From assembly GCA_044349305.1 (NCBI GenBank), contig JBIKRF010000045.1, positions 1-18,664 of the forward strand: 18,664 nt of DNA. The letters are read 5' to 3'. A program made the translations under genes and the position numbers. This DNA comes from CAIZGX01 sp044349305 (lineage in GTDB: Bacteria > Bacteroidota > Bacteroidia > Flavobacteriales_D > Sanyastnellaceae). Numbering within the stretch: position 1 is the stretch's first letter; the number at the start of each line of letters is the position of its first letter. This document shows, in pieces, positions 7,614-15,188 of this stretch. The notes below the pieces were generated by a model. It was given only the letters and a program-made list of their open reading frames with translations, had not been told where the DNA came from and ran no database searches.

Positions 7614-9303
7614 AAATCTTCTTCTTTTTTTCTCTTTGATTCTTCTTGCTTCTTGTGGAAGCAAGAAAGCAACTGTCGTTACAGATGAGAATCACGCTAA
7701 CTTTCAGCAGTATTTTTATCAAGGAGAAAAGGCGAAGATGGCAGGCAATTTTGATATTGCAATTAATTTTTTTAATACCGCGCTGAAGTATGAACAGGTA
7801 AGTGCTGCTCATTATGAAATCTCTAAATTATGCGCTCTTCTTCCCAAATACGAGAAGATGGGTTTAGAGCACATTAAGCTAGCAGTAGAAATGGAACCCA
7901 CCAATCCGTGGTTCTTGAAAGACTTGGGCTACTATGAAATATACGCGGGCAATATCAAAGAGGGAATTAAACATTTCGATTTAGCAGTTAAATACAGTTC
8001 TAATCCAGTTCCGATATTGAATGAATATTTGAATGTCATTGGAAACTTCGACTTGAACCAGGCATCAGAGGTATTGGCTCAAATAGCCGCTATTCAAGGA
8101 GAAGATGAAGACGTTGCGCGCAAGCGATTTGAGTTGTTGAGTCTTCAAGGAAAGTTTAAAGAGGCTGGAATGGTCTTAGAAGAATTCGAGAAGAAAAACA
8201 AAGTGGAAGATGCCTATTACTTTTATCTGCTCGGATTTTATCGTGAGTACAAGTTGAACGAAGAAGCATTGAAGTGGTTGAAACACATGAAGGAAGTTAT
8301 TCCGAACAATGGGAAATTACTTCTAGAGGAAAGCGGGGAGCTGGCCACGACTGGCCAAGATGCCAAGAGTTACGAAATATTAAAAAAGTCTATTGCTTCA
8401 GGTGATTTAGGTTGGTTCGATGCCATTGATGTTTTAAAGAAATACGAAGAGCTTGTTGTGCAAGATGAAAAATTAAAAAAGCCACTTTGGGAAATTTTCG
8501 ATCTAACATTCAATCAATTCAAATCGGAATACCAGTGCCTCGTTCAATTGTCTTTTGTTGCAAACCACCAAAACAATTTCGTTAGACAAGAAGAAATGCT
8601 CAAGCTCGCGCTTGATTTATACAAAAGCGATTTGTTAGTGTGGCAATTCTTGCTTGAGAATCAAAAGCAACAGCGCAAATGGAATGATTTGGTGAAATAC
8701 GCAAATGATGCATTGGAGCTTTATCCAACCGATGCAGAAGTTTATTACTACGCCGGTTTGGGCTATTTGAAATTGCTAGATTATCAGAAGGCTTCAGAAT
8801 TGCTAACCACCGGAAGAGATTTGGTAATTGAAAAGCCAGAGCTCCTTTCACAATTTCACTCAACCCTAGGAAGTGTTTTTTTTAAGACGAATAATTGGAC
8901 CGAATGTGAAAAATCATTCGAGCAGGCTTTAATTCAAAATCCAGATAACGCAACAGCGTTGAATAACTATGCCTATTACTTGGCGTTGAAAAAGGTTCAA
9001 TTAGACAAGGCCTTAGGAATTGTGCAGTATGCCGTTTCATTGCAGCCAAACAATGCGATTTATCTGGATACGTTTGGATTTGTATTGTTTCAGAAGAAGC
9101 AATTTGAGAAGGCTTTAGTACAATTTGAAACGGCTGCTGGAATTCTTTCAACTGATCAAGAAATATGGGAGCATTTGGGTGATACCTATTTCATGTTAGG
9201 AAATGAAGCGAAGGCCTTGGAATGTTGGAACAAAGCTTTAGCATTGAACCCAACGCACGCCAAATTGAAGGGAAAAATTAACCAAAAGAAATTCATTGAA
9301 TAA
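7606..9303 (+). CDS. TPR-repeat lipoprotein
   Basis: This is a 565-residue lipoprotein. The ATG at 7606 gives a signal peptide with a hydrophobic core and the lipobox LLASC, with lipidated C17. The following GSKK has no obvious inner-membrane retention signal, so outer-membrane placement is likely. The rest is helical tetratricopeptide repeats. The clearest run is about residues 365-555, where paired helices end in motifs such as LYPTD, QNPDN, QPNN and LNPTH. TPR arrays are protein-docking scaffolds; the partner is unknown. The gene overlaps the end of the nucleotidyltransferase gene and the beginning of the DUF4292 gene by 8 bases each, so the three are co-transcribed. In other Bacteroidota a TPR protein commonly precedes DUF4292 and an M23-like protein, which suggests a shared envelope role (from memory, not checked). 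Confidence 0.88.
   Translation: MTKNLLLFFSLILLASCGSKKATVVTDENHANFQQYFYQGEKAKMAGNFDIAINFFNTALKYEQVSAAHYEISKLCALLPKYEKMGLEHIKLAVEMEPTNPWFLKDLGYYEIYAGNIKEGIKHFDLAVKYSSNPVPILNEYLNVIGNFDLNQASEVLAQIAAIQGEDEDVARKRFELLSLQGKFKEAGMVLEEFEKKNKVEDAYYFYLLGFYREYKLNEEALKWLKHMKEVIPNNGKLLLEESGELATTGQDAKSYEILKKSIASGDLGWFDAIDVLKKYEELVVQDEKLKKPLWEIFDLTFNQFKSEYQCLVQLSFVANHQNNFVRQEEMLKLALDLYKSDLLVWQFLLENQKQQRKWNDLVKYANDALELYPTDAEVYYYAGLGYLKLLDYQKASELLTTGRDLVIEKPELLSQFHSTLGSVFFKTNNWTECEKSFEQALIQNPDNATALNNYAYYLALKKVQLDKALGIVQYAVSLQPNNAIYLDTFGFVLFQKKQFEKALVQFETAAGILSTDQEIWEHLGDTYFMLGNEAKALECWNKALALNPTHAKLKGKINQKKFIE
7643..7667 (+). repeat. Perfect 10-bp inverted repeat over the lipobox codons of the TPR lipoprotein
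   Basis: TTCTTGCTTC at 7643-7652 and GAAGCAAGAA at 7658-7667 are exact reverse complements, separated by TTGTG. The loop contains the TGT codon (7654-7656) of the lipidated cysteine. It can form an mRNA hairpin beginning 37 bases after the first base of the start codon. Confidence 0.75.
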
Positions 9304-10165
9304 GTATTTCGTCATTCTATTTATACCGTTTTTCTTTGCTTGTAAAAGCAAAGAAGTTGTTGTTACGCAGGAACCTTTGAAGGAGAGAACTCAGATTTTT
9401 TTAACGCGACACATCGATAAAAACAAATTCGATTTTGATTGGTTAGGAATGAAGTTGGATGCTGAATTTACAACCGGTGAAGAGCAACAAGGGTTTAAAG
9501 CCACGGTGCGCATGCGCAAGGATAGCGCGGTTTCTGTAAGTGTTAGTCCAGCGTTGGGAATTGAAGTGCTTCGACTACTTGTAGATAAGGATAGTTTGAA
9601 AATGGTCTCGGATATTCCTGGAGATAAATATGTTTTCTTGGGCTCGGTTGATCAGCTAACGGATCTCGCGAAAATCGATTTAGACTTATCAACTCTTCAA
9701 GATTTATTGGTCGGAAATCCGATAGGATTGAGCCGTGAAGAAGGTAAAATGAAAAGTGGAATCGAAAAGCTCGACGTAGAATATTACACATTGATTTCGC
9801 GCATGTCTCGACGCGTTAGAAGAGCTACGGAAGTTCAAGATTCAATGCCTACACATGAGGCTCGAAGAATTCCAAGGAGATTGGAAGATAATGATTGGAT
9901 ATCATCGAAATTTTGGATTGAATCGAATCTCTATAAAATTGTGAAATGTGAATTAACCGATATTCGAACGAAGCGTATGGTTCAAATCAATTACGCTGAA
10001 TTCGACGAAGAAGATCCTTCGCATTATCCGCACAAATGCAACATTCAAATAAATGATGTGAAAGGAAACACAGCGCTAGATTTTAAAATAGTTCGTTTGA
10101 ATACACAGAATCACTACGATTTTTCGTTCGAATACGACAAAGACTATCCAATCAAAAGGAAATAG
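9296..10165 (+). CDS. DUF4292 family lipoprotein
   Basis: This is a 289-residue lipoprotein with a TTG start at 9296, 8 bases inside the previous gene. The start is supported by what follows: MNKYF, a hydrophobic stretch and the lipobox FFAC with C16. The next in-frame ATG, about residue 51, would remove the whole signal peptide. The body (LGMKLDAEF, VSVSPALGIEVLRLL, DSLKMV, FWIESNLYKIVKCEL) fits DUF4292, a beta-rich family thought to be LolA/LolB-like in fold. A role in handling lipoproteins or lipids at the outer membrane is only an inference. An Arg-rich segment (SRMSRRVRR, then RRIPRRLE) near residues 168-200 interrupts the beta region and may be a surface loop. It lies 2 bases before the EnvC-like gene. 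Confidence 0.85.
   Translation: MNKYFVILFIPFFFACKSKEVVVTQEPLKERTQIFLTRHIDKNKFDFDWLGMKLDAEFTTGEEQQGFKATVRMRKDSAVSVSVSPALGIEVLRLLVDKDSLKMVSDIPGDKYVFLGSVDQLTDLAKIDLDLSTLQDLLVGNPIGLSREEGKMKSGIEKLDVEYYTLISRMSRRVRRATEVQDSMPTHEARRIPRRLEDNDWISSKFWIESNLYKIVKCELTDIRTKRMVQINYAEFDEEDPSHYPHKCNIQINDVKGNTALDFKIVRLNTQNHYDFSFEYDKDYPIKRK
9332..9355 (+). repeat. Perfect 10-bp inverted repeat over the lipobox codons of the DUF4292 lipoprotein
   Basis: TTCTTTGCTT at 9332-9341 and AAGCAAAGAA at 9346-9355 are exact reverse complements around the loop GTAA. The TGT codon of lipidated C16 (9341-9343) sits at the stem-loop junction. The arm starts 36 bases after the first base of the start codon, almost the same place as the hairpin in the upstream lipoprotein gene. 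Confidence 0.75.
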
Positions 10166-10167
10166 GA

Positions 10168-11583
10168 ATGAGAATACGGAATAAATCATTTGTTTCTTAC
10201 ACGTTACTCGTGCTCGTTTTGGTATCCTCAGGTATAACTTTTCAATGGGTTTTTGCTCAGACAAAAAAGGCAGAGTTAACCTCAAGAAGGAGTGAGCTGA
10301 ACGATGAAATAGCGAGAACCAAACAGCTCATAAAAGAGTATCAGGCCGATCAGCGTAATGCCTCAGCTGAGCTCTCCTTGTTGAACGAACAAATTCGTTT
10401 GCGTGAAGAGTTAATTCAGTCGATCAATTCAGAAGTTGGGACCATCGACGGTGAAATTAAAAATGGAGAAGGACGTGTTGTTGAATTAGAAGCGAGTATT
10501 CAGGATTTGAAAGCTGAATATGCTAAAATGATTTACAACAGCTATAAGCAACGTTCATCTTATTCGAAGTTGGCATTTATTCTTTCTTCAAGCGATTTCT
10601 TTCAAGCGGTGAAGCGTGTTCAGTTGTTGAAACAGTACGCCGAGAATAGAAAATTTCATGCGCAGCAAATGAAAGATGCTCAGTTAGAAATTGCTGATAA
10701 TATCTCCATGTTGGAAGGAAACAAGCAAACGAAATTGGCACTTTCAAGCGATGAACAAAGTGAACGAAATGAAATTGCATTGAATAAATCGGAGCAACAG
10801 AAGAAATTGGAAGTGCTGAAATCGGAAGAAGGTAAATTGCGTGAAGTTCAAAGACAAAAAGAAATTGAACGAAGACAGTTAACCACTAAGATTGAAGAAA
10901 TTGTTCGTCAGGAAATCGCAGCAGAAAACGAACGTGTGCGCAGACAAGAGGCCGAGAAGGCAAGACTAGCAGAAGAAAAGAAGAAGGAAGAACAACGAAG
11001 GGCTGCAGCAAATGCAACCGCTTCAAACAATGCTTCTGCAAACGCAACGGGAACTGCGGCTCCTGTTAAAACGAATACGCCAGTTGCGGTTGTAGCACCT
11101 CCTAAACCGGTAGAGAAGGCTGCTCCGAAAATTGAAAGTGCGCCAGATGTAATTTTGGCGAATACCGTATTCGAACAGAATAAAGGGAGCTTGCCTTGGC
11201 CGGTTACTTCTGGGGCAATCGGATCGAAATTCGGACGACACGCTCACGAAAGCATTGCGGGTATTGAAGTAAACAACAAGGGTGTTGATTTCATTACTTC
11301 AGCCAACGCCGAAATTTTAACCGTTTTCAGTGGAACCGTTACGAGTGTATTCAATATTCAAGGCGCTGGAATGAACGTAATTGTTACACACGGCGCATAC
11401 AAGACTGTGTATAGTGGATTGCAAAACGTTTATGTTTCTGTTGGTGCAAAGGTCAATACAAAAGACAAGATTGGAACGGTTGCCGACAACGGTGAAGGAT
11501 ACGTCCTTCACTTTGAATTAGGAAAAGTGTCAGATGCCGGATGGGTTCCGCAAAACCCAGAGCTCTGGCTGAAAAGACGTTAA
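10168..11583 (+). CDS. EnvC-like murein hydrolase activator (coiled coil plus degenerate LytM/M23 domain)
   Basis: This is a 471-residue exported protein. Residues 1-30 form a signal peptide ending VFA before Q31. Residues about 32-270 are a long charged coiled coil, rich in E, K, Q and R. Residues about 275-330 are an Ala/Asn/Pro linker. Residues about 340-471 form a LytM-type domain beginning LPWPV. The HxGxD metal motif reads NKGVD (370-374), so its His is lost and D374 is kept. The HxH motif reads VLH (446-448), so only the second His remains. This resembles E. coli EnvC, which has an inactive LytM domain and activates cell-wall amidases at the septum. I therefore infer an activator rather than a peptidase. 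No amidase gene is in the window. The gene ends only 3 bases from the convergent dioxygenase gene. Confidence 0.87.
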   Translation: MRIRNKSFVSYTLLVLVLVSSGITFQWVFAQTKKAELTSRRSELNDEIARTKQLIKEYQADQRNASAELSLLNEQIRLREELIQSINSEVGTIDGEIKNGEGRVVELEASIQDLKAEYAKMIYNSYKQRSSYSKLAFILSSSDFFQAVKRVQLLKQYAENRKFHAQQMKDAQLEIADNISMLEGNKQTKLALSSDEQSERNEIALNKSEQQKKLEVLKSEEGKLREVQRQKEIERRQLTTKIEEIVRQEIAAENERVRRQEAEKARLAEEKKKEEQRRAAANATASNNASANATGTAAPVKTNTPVAVVAPPKPVEKAAPKIESAPDVILANTVFEQNKGSLPWPVTSGAIGSKFGRHAHESIAGIEVNNKGVDFITSANAEILTVFSGTVTSVFNIQGAGMNVIVTHGAYKTVYSGLQNVYVSVGAKVNTKDKIGTVADNGEGYVLHFELGKVSDAGWVPQNPELWLKRR

Positions 11584-11586
11584 GAT

Positions 11587-12114
11587 TTAAACGAATTTAG
11601 GATCCGTTTCCATCAAGTGTCCGCAAGATTTGCACGTTCTCATTTCTTCACTTCCGTAGAACTCTCTGAATCGAGGAAGGAAATCTTTTTCAATGTTTTC
11701 CAAAACGAAATACGTTTCATGTAGCGGGTGATTACATTTTTCACAGAACCAAAGCAGTCCGTCTTTTAATTCGCGCTCTGCACGTTTCACCTCGATAACA
11801 ATTCCAACAGTGCCTTCACCTCTGCGTGGTTGGTGGGGTGTTCTTGGTGGAAGCAAAAACATTTCCCCTTCTTTCACTTCAATATCTATTGCCTTTCCAT
11901 CTTCCTGAACCCCAATCATAACGCTACCTTCAACTTGAAAGAACCACTCTTCCGTTTCGTTGTAGTGATAATCTTTGCGAGCGTTTGGACCGCCCACAAT
12001 CATGATCACGTAGTCTTCCGATTCAACATAAAGATTTTTATTTCCAACGGGTGGTTGAAGTAAACTTCTGTTTTCTTCGATCCATTTTTTTAGGTTGAAA
12101 GGTCTGCGAATCAT
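11587..12114 (-). CDS. 3-hydroxyanthranilate 3,4-dioxygenase
   Basis: This 175-residue cupin opens the ring of 3-hydroxyanthranilate to give the precursor of quinolinate, in the kynurenine route to NAD or in tryptophan breakdown. The iron ligands are visible as H50, E56 (in HYNETEEWFFQ) and H94 (in PPRTPHQP). R46 and R98 fit the substrate-binding arginines, and E108 the acid nearby. The second, rubredoxin-like metal site is complete: C124-x-x-C127 and C161-x-x-C164. The length and residue spacing match the bacterial (Cupriavidus-type) enzyme. The ATG at 12114 overlaps the upstream stop in ATGA, so translation is probably coupled to the GGGP synthase gene. The frame continues upstream, but only inside that neighbour. 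No other kynurenine-pathway gene is visible here. Usual symbol elsewhere: nbaC or haaO. Confidence 0.94.
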   Translation of the reverse strand: MIRRPFNLKKWIEENRSLLQPPVGNKNLYVESEDYVIMIVGGPNARKDYHYNETEEWFFQVEGSVMIGVQEDGKAIDIEVKEGEMFLLPPRTPHQPRRGEGTVGIVIEVKRAERELKDGLLWFCEKCNHPLHETYFVLENIEKDFLPRFREFYGSEEMRTCKSCGHLMETDPKFV

Positions 12115-12845
12115 AAGGCGTTCAATTTTTGTATTTCGAAAAGTATTTCTGGATTCTGTTCTACTGCTGTTCCCATTACCACAACGTCGGCTCCTGCTTG
12201 CCAAGCGGCATGGGCCTGTTGCTCATTCACGATTCCACCTCCAACAATAACGGGAAGTTGTGTGGTCTTTTTTACGGCATAAATCAATTCTTGCGAAACT
12301 GGAAAATCTGCTCCACTTCCTGTGTCTAAATAGAAACAACGAAGCCCTAAGTATTTTCCTGCAAGCGCTGTAGCAGCAGCCACTTCAGGCTTATCGTTCG
12401 GAAGAGGAACGGTCTGACTAATGTAGATAGCCGTTGTGGTATTTCCTCCGTTAACCAACATGTAACCGGTTGGAATAACTTCCTGTTTCCATTCATGTAA
12501 ATACGGCGCGGAAACAACTTGATGTCCAATGAGGAACTCAGCGTTTCTTCCAGATATCAATGAAAGAAAAAGAGTCGCGTCTACATGTTTAGTAAGCTGC
12601 AAAGGATGACCTGGAAAGAGCACTAGAGGCAAAGGACAAGTAGCACGCAAGCGTTCCACTCGTTCGTTGAAATCTGAAGCTGCATTTAAACTTCCACCTA
12701 CCAAAAGAAAATCTACACCAGCAGCTTTGTATAAAGCTCCTTGCTGTTTTGCGTTTTCACTGTTCCATTTATCTGGATCAATAAGAACTGCCAATTGTTT
12801 CTTCTTGGAATGAAGCAACAATTCTATTTTTCCGGCAGAGGTCAT
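12111..12845 (-). CDS. Geranylgeranylglyceryl phosphate synthase family protein
   Basis: This 244-residue TIM-barrel prenyltransferase belongs to the GGGPS/PcrB family. Members join a polyprenyl diphosphate to sn-glycerol 1-phosphate by an ether bond. Bacteroidota members fall in the group that includes true GGGP synthases. Motifs in order: LIDPDK (21-26), LLVGGS (47-52), LFPG (76-79), TGYMLVNGG (126-134), YLDTGSGA (172-179), VIVGGGI (199-205). The YLD position is usually YLE in relatives that I recall. The gene follows rsh by 29 bases and overlaps the dioxygenase start by 4 bases. The nearby gpsA makes sn-glycerol 3-phosphate, the opposite stereoisomer. The source of glycerol 1-phosphate is not in the window. 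The family call is secure; chain length and final lipid are unknown. Confidence 0.9.
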   Translation of the reverse strand: MTSAGKIELLLHSKKKQLAVLIDPDKWNSENAKQQGALYKAAGVDFLLVGGSLNAASDFNERVERLRATCPLPLVLFPGHPLQLTKHVDATLFLSLISGRNAEFLIGHQVVSAPYLHEWKQEVIPTGYMLVNGGNTTTAIYISQTVPLPNDKPEVAAATALAGKYLGLRCFYLDTGSGADFPVSQELIYAVKKTTQLPVIVGGGIVNEQQAHAAWQAGADVVVMGTAVEQNPEILFEIQKLNAL

Positions 12846-12874
12846 GTTTCAAAAATACGAAAGATGAAGATGCA

Positions 12875-15091
12875 TTAAGCAAATTCACTTTCAATGCGGT
12901 CTACTGTTAAAACACCGTCTACATCTTGAAGGTTCTTAATCAGATGATTCAAATGTTCTGTATCATGCACCAGCACTACCATTTTTCCTTCGAATATTCC
13001 GTCCCGTGCTTCAAAAGAAATGGCCCGCATATTTACGTTCATATCGGTAGAAATGATATTTGTTATTTTCTGAACCAATCCAACATCGTCGGTTCCAGAG
13101 AACTTCAATCCTACTTCGAATTGCACCAAATCGTTGCTGCTCCATTTCGCTTTAATGACGCGGTAAGCGTATTTACTCATGAGCTCTTGCGCATTCGGAC
13201 AGTTGGTTCGGTGAATTTTTATTCCTTCAGAAACAGTAATAAAACCGAATACTTCATCTCCTGGAATCGGGCTGCAACAAACAGATAAACTGAAGTCCAC
13301 TGTTTGTTTGTCATCACCAATAAGCACCGTGTCTCCTGTCGAAGGAGCTGTGGTGACAATGCGCGTAATTTCCTCGTGTTTTTCTTGTGTGTTTTTGTCG
13401 AAACGAATTCGATCGGCTTCAACTATGTGAGGTTTTAGTTTTTTAAGTTCAATTCGCCCCTTCGCAATTTTGTAATAGAAGTCAACAGCGGTAATGCATC
13501 CATAGGCACGCACGAACTCGTCTATGTTCTTACTTCCCCAAGTAATTTTTAGCGAATTGAAACGGCGCTTCAACATTTCCTTTCCTTCTTCAGAGATTTG
13601 TTTCTTTTCTTCCTTTAAGGCCGTTTTTATTTTCTGACGAGCTGAAGCGGTGATAACAATGTTCAACCAGTCTTCTTTTGGACGTTGTTTTTTTGAAGTT
13701 AGAATTTCAACCTGATCACCGCTACTTAGCTTATGACTGAGTGGTTCGAGTTTATGGTTAACCTTCGCTCCAATACATTGATGGCCTATTTGCGAGTGAA
13801 TGAGAAATGCAAAGTCAAGTGTTGTCGATCCAACAGGAAGCGTTTTCAAATCGCCACTTGGTGTGAACACATAAATCTCTTCGCTGAAAAGCGAAAGCTT
13901 GAAATTGTCGATGAATTCAATGGCGTTGTCACTCGGTGCTTCTAGCACTTCACGAATTTGTCCAAGCCATTTATCGAGTTTGCTTTCCGGACTTTCAACC
14001 GCGTCTTTGTATTTCCAATGCGCCGCATATCCTTTCTCGGCAAGGTCATCCATACGCTCGCTTCGGATTTGCACTTCTACCCATTTACCTGTTGGCGACA
14101 TGACTGTGGTGTGAAGCGATTCATATCCGCTACTTTTCGGAGTGCTTATCCAGTCGCGCAGACGCTCTGTACTAGGCACGTAGAAATCGGTCACTACAGA
14201 ATAGACTCTCCAACAATCTGTTTTTTCAAGTTCTTGCGGAGTCTTAAGAATAATTCGAATGGCGAACAGGTCATATATTTCTTCGAACGGAACCCCTTTC
14301 GTATGAATCTTATTGTAGATGCTGAATATGCTTTTTGTTCTGCTTTTGATTTCATAGATCAATCCTTGTTCATCGAGTGCTCTGCGAATAGGCAGTGTGA
14401 ACTGATTAATGAATCGGGTACGAACGGCTTGTGTCTTTTGAAGTTTGGTTATGATCTCTTCGTATGCGACAGGATCTGTAAACTTCAAGCTTAAATCTTC
14501 GAGTTCTGTTTTGATGTTGTACAGTCCAAGGCGATGGGCGAGTGGCGCATACATGAAAAGTGTTTCGCTTGCAATTTTCAATTGCTTGTCTCTTCGCATG
14601 TGATCGAGCGTGCGCATGTTGTGCAGACGGTCGGCGAGTTTAATGAGTATCACGCGCACGTCATCTGACAGCGTCAGAAGCATCTTGCGAAAGTTCTCGG
14701 CCTGATCGCTGGAACTCAAGTCTGCAACGCCGGAAATCTTTGTCAGGCCGTCGATAATAACGCGTTCTTTTTTTCCGAACTGACGTTGGATATCGTCGAG
14801 CGTTATTTCACTGTCTTCGACAGTATCGTGAAGAAGCGCGCAGACAATGCTCATGGTGTCGAGACCCAATTCTTCTGCGGCGATTTTCGCCACAGCAATC
14901 GGGTGGTAGATGTAGGGTTCCCCGCTCTTGCGACGCATGTCTTTGTGGGCATCTACGGAAAGCTCGAAGGCTTTCCTAATCCGCGCACGATCGGCTCGGG
15001 TTTTCGAGCGATAACAAACACGTAAGAGTGCGCGGTATCTGCGAAGTATCTCGCGATTTTCTTCTTCTAAATCAATTTCTATGTTCGGCAT
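12875..15091 (-). CDS. rsh: Bifunctional (p)ppGpp synthetase/hydrolase (RelA/SpoT homologue)
   Basis: This 738-residue long RSH protein makes and degrades the stringent-response alarmone (p)ppGpp. The HD hydrolase domain has H63, HD at 88-89, ED at 92-93, and D154 with N158 in LADRLHN, so it looks active. The synthetase domain has RTKS at 251-254 (the R-x-K type of bifunctional enzymes, not the RelA ExDD type), D274 in EIYDLFAIR, GYESLH at 322-327 and E339 in VEVQIR, so it too looks active. A TGS domain lies at about 404-465, the conserved Cys region CCSPIPGD at 605-612 with HRTNC at 627-631, and an ACT domain at about 655-738. It is the first gene of a minus-strand operon with GGGP synthase and 3-hydroxyanthranilate dioxygenase. 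It diverges from the Wzi-like gene with 97 bases between start codons. Confidence 0.96.
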   Translation of the reverse strand: MPNIEIDLEEENREILRRYRALLRVCYRSKTRADRARIRKAFELSVDAHKDMRRKSGEPYIYHPIAVAKIAAEELGLDTMSIVCALLHDTVEDSEITLDDIQRQFGKKERVIIDGLTKISGVADLSSSDQAENFRKMLLTLSDDVRVILIKLADRLHNMRTLDHMRRDKQLKIASETLFMYAPLAHRLGLYNIKTELEDLSLKFTDPVAYEEIITKLQKTQAVRTRFINQFTLPIRRALDEQGLIYEIKSRTKSIFSIYNKIHTKGVPFEEIYDLFAIRIILKTPQELEKTDCWRVYSVVTDFYVPSTERLRDWISTPKSSGYESLHTTVMSPTGKWVEVQIRSERMDDLAEKGYAAHWKYKDAVESPESKLDKWLGQIREVLEAPSDNAIEFIDNFKLSLFSEEIYVFTPSGDLKTLPVGSTTLDFAFLIHSQIGHQCIGAKVNHKLEPLSHKLSSGDQVEILTSKKQRPKEDWLNIVITASARQKIKTALKEEKKQISEEGKEMLKRRFNSLKITWGSKNIDEFVRAYGCITAVDFYYKIAKGRIELKKLKPHIVEADRIRFDKNTQEKHEEITRIVTTAPSTGDTVLIGDDKQTVDFSLSVCCSPIPGDEVFGFITVSEGIKIHRTNCPNAQELMSKYAYRVIKAKWSSNDLVQFEVGLKFSGTDDVGLVQKITNIISTDMNVNMRAISFEARDGIFEGKMVVLVHDTEHLNHLIKNLQDVDGVLTVDRIESEFA

Positions 15092-15098
15092 AACAACA

Positions 15099-15106
15099 CA
15101 AATTAA
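15099..15106 (-). promoter_or_regulatory. Possible -7 promoter element for the rsh operon
   Basis: On the minus strand TTAATTTG, one mismatch from TAnnTTTG, ends 7 bases before the rsh ATG. A TTG occurs upstream at 15121-15119, but the 12-base spacer is short. The call is weak and rests on the -7 similarity alone. Confidence 0.3.
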
Positions 15107-15176
15107 AGGCTATTCTTTCAACATAAAATTGTGAAACTTATTACCTATTAACAATGCATGTTTTGAAAGACTGCTC

Positions 15177-15184
15177 TATCTTCC
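15177..15184 (+). promoter_or_regulatory. Possible -7 promoter element for the Wzi-like gene
   Basis: TATCTTCC keeps TAnnTT of the consensus and ends 4 bases before the GTG start. An ATG triplet at 15158-15160 occupies the -33 site with a 16-base spacer, one base off TTG. The geometry matches the promoter of the T9SS cargo gene. Confidence 0.4.
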
Positions 15185-15188
15185 CCTC

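Noticed and set aside
13958..14494. 178-codon open frame on the plus strand inside rsh
   Set aside because: It is antisense to the conserved synthetase domain of rsh, with no recognisable family features.
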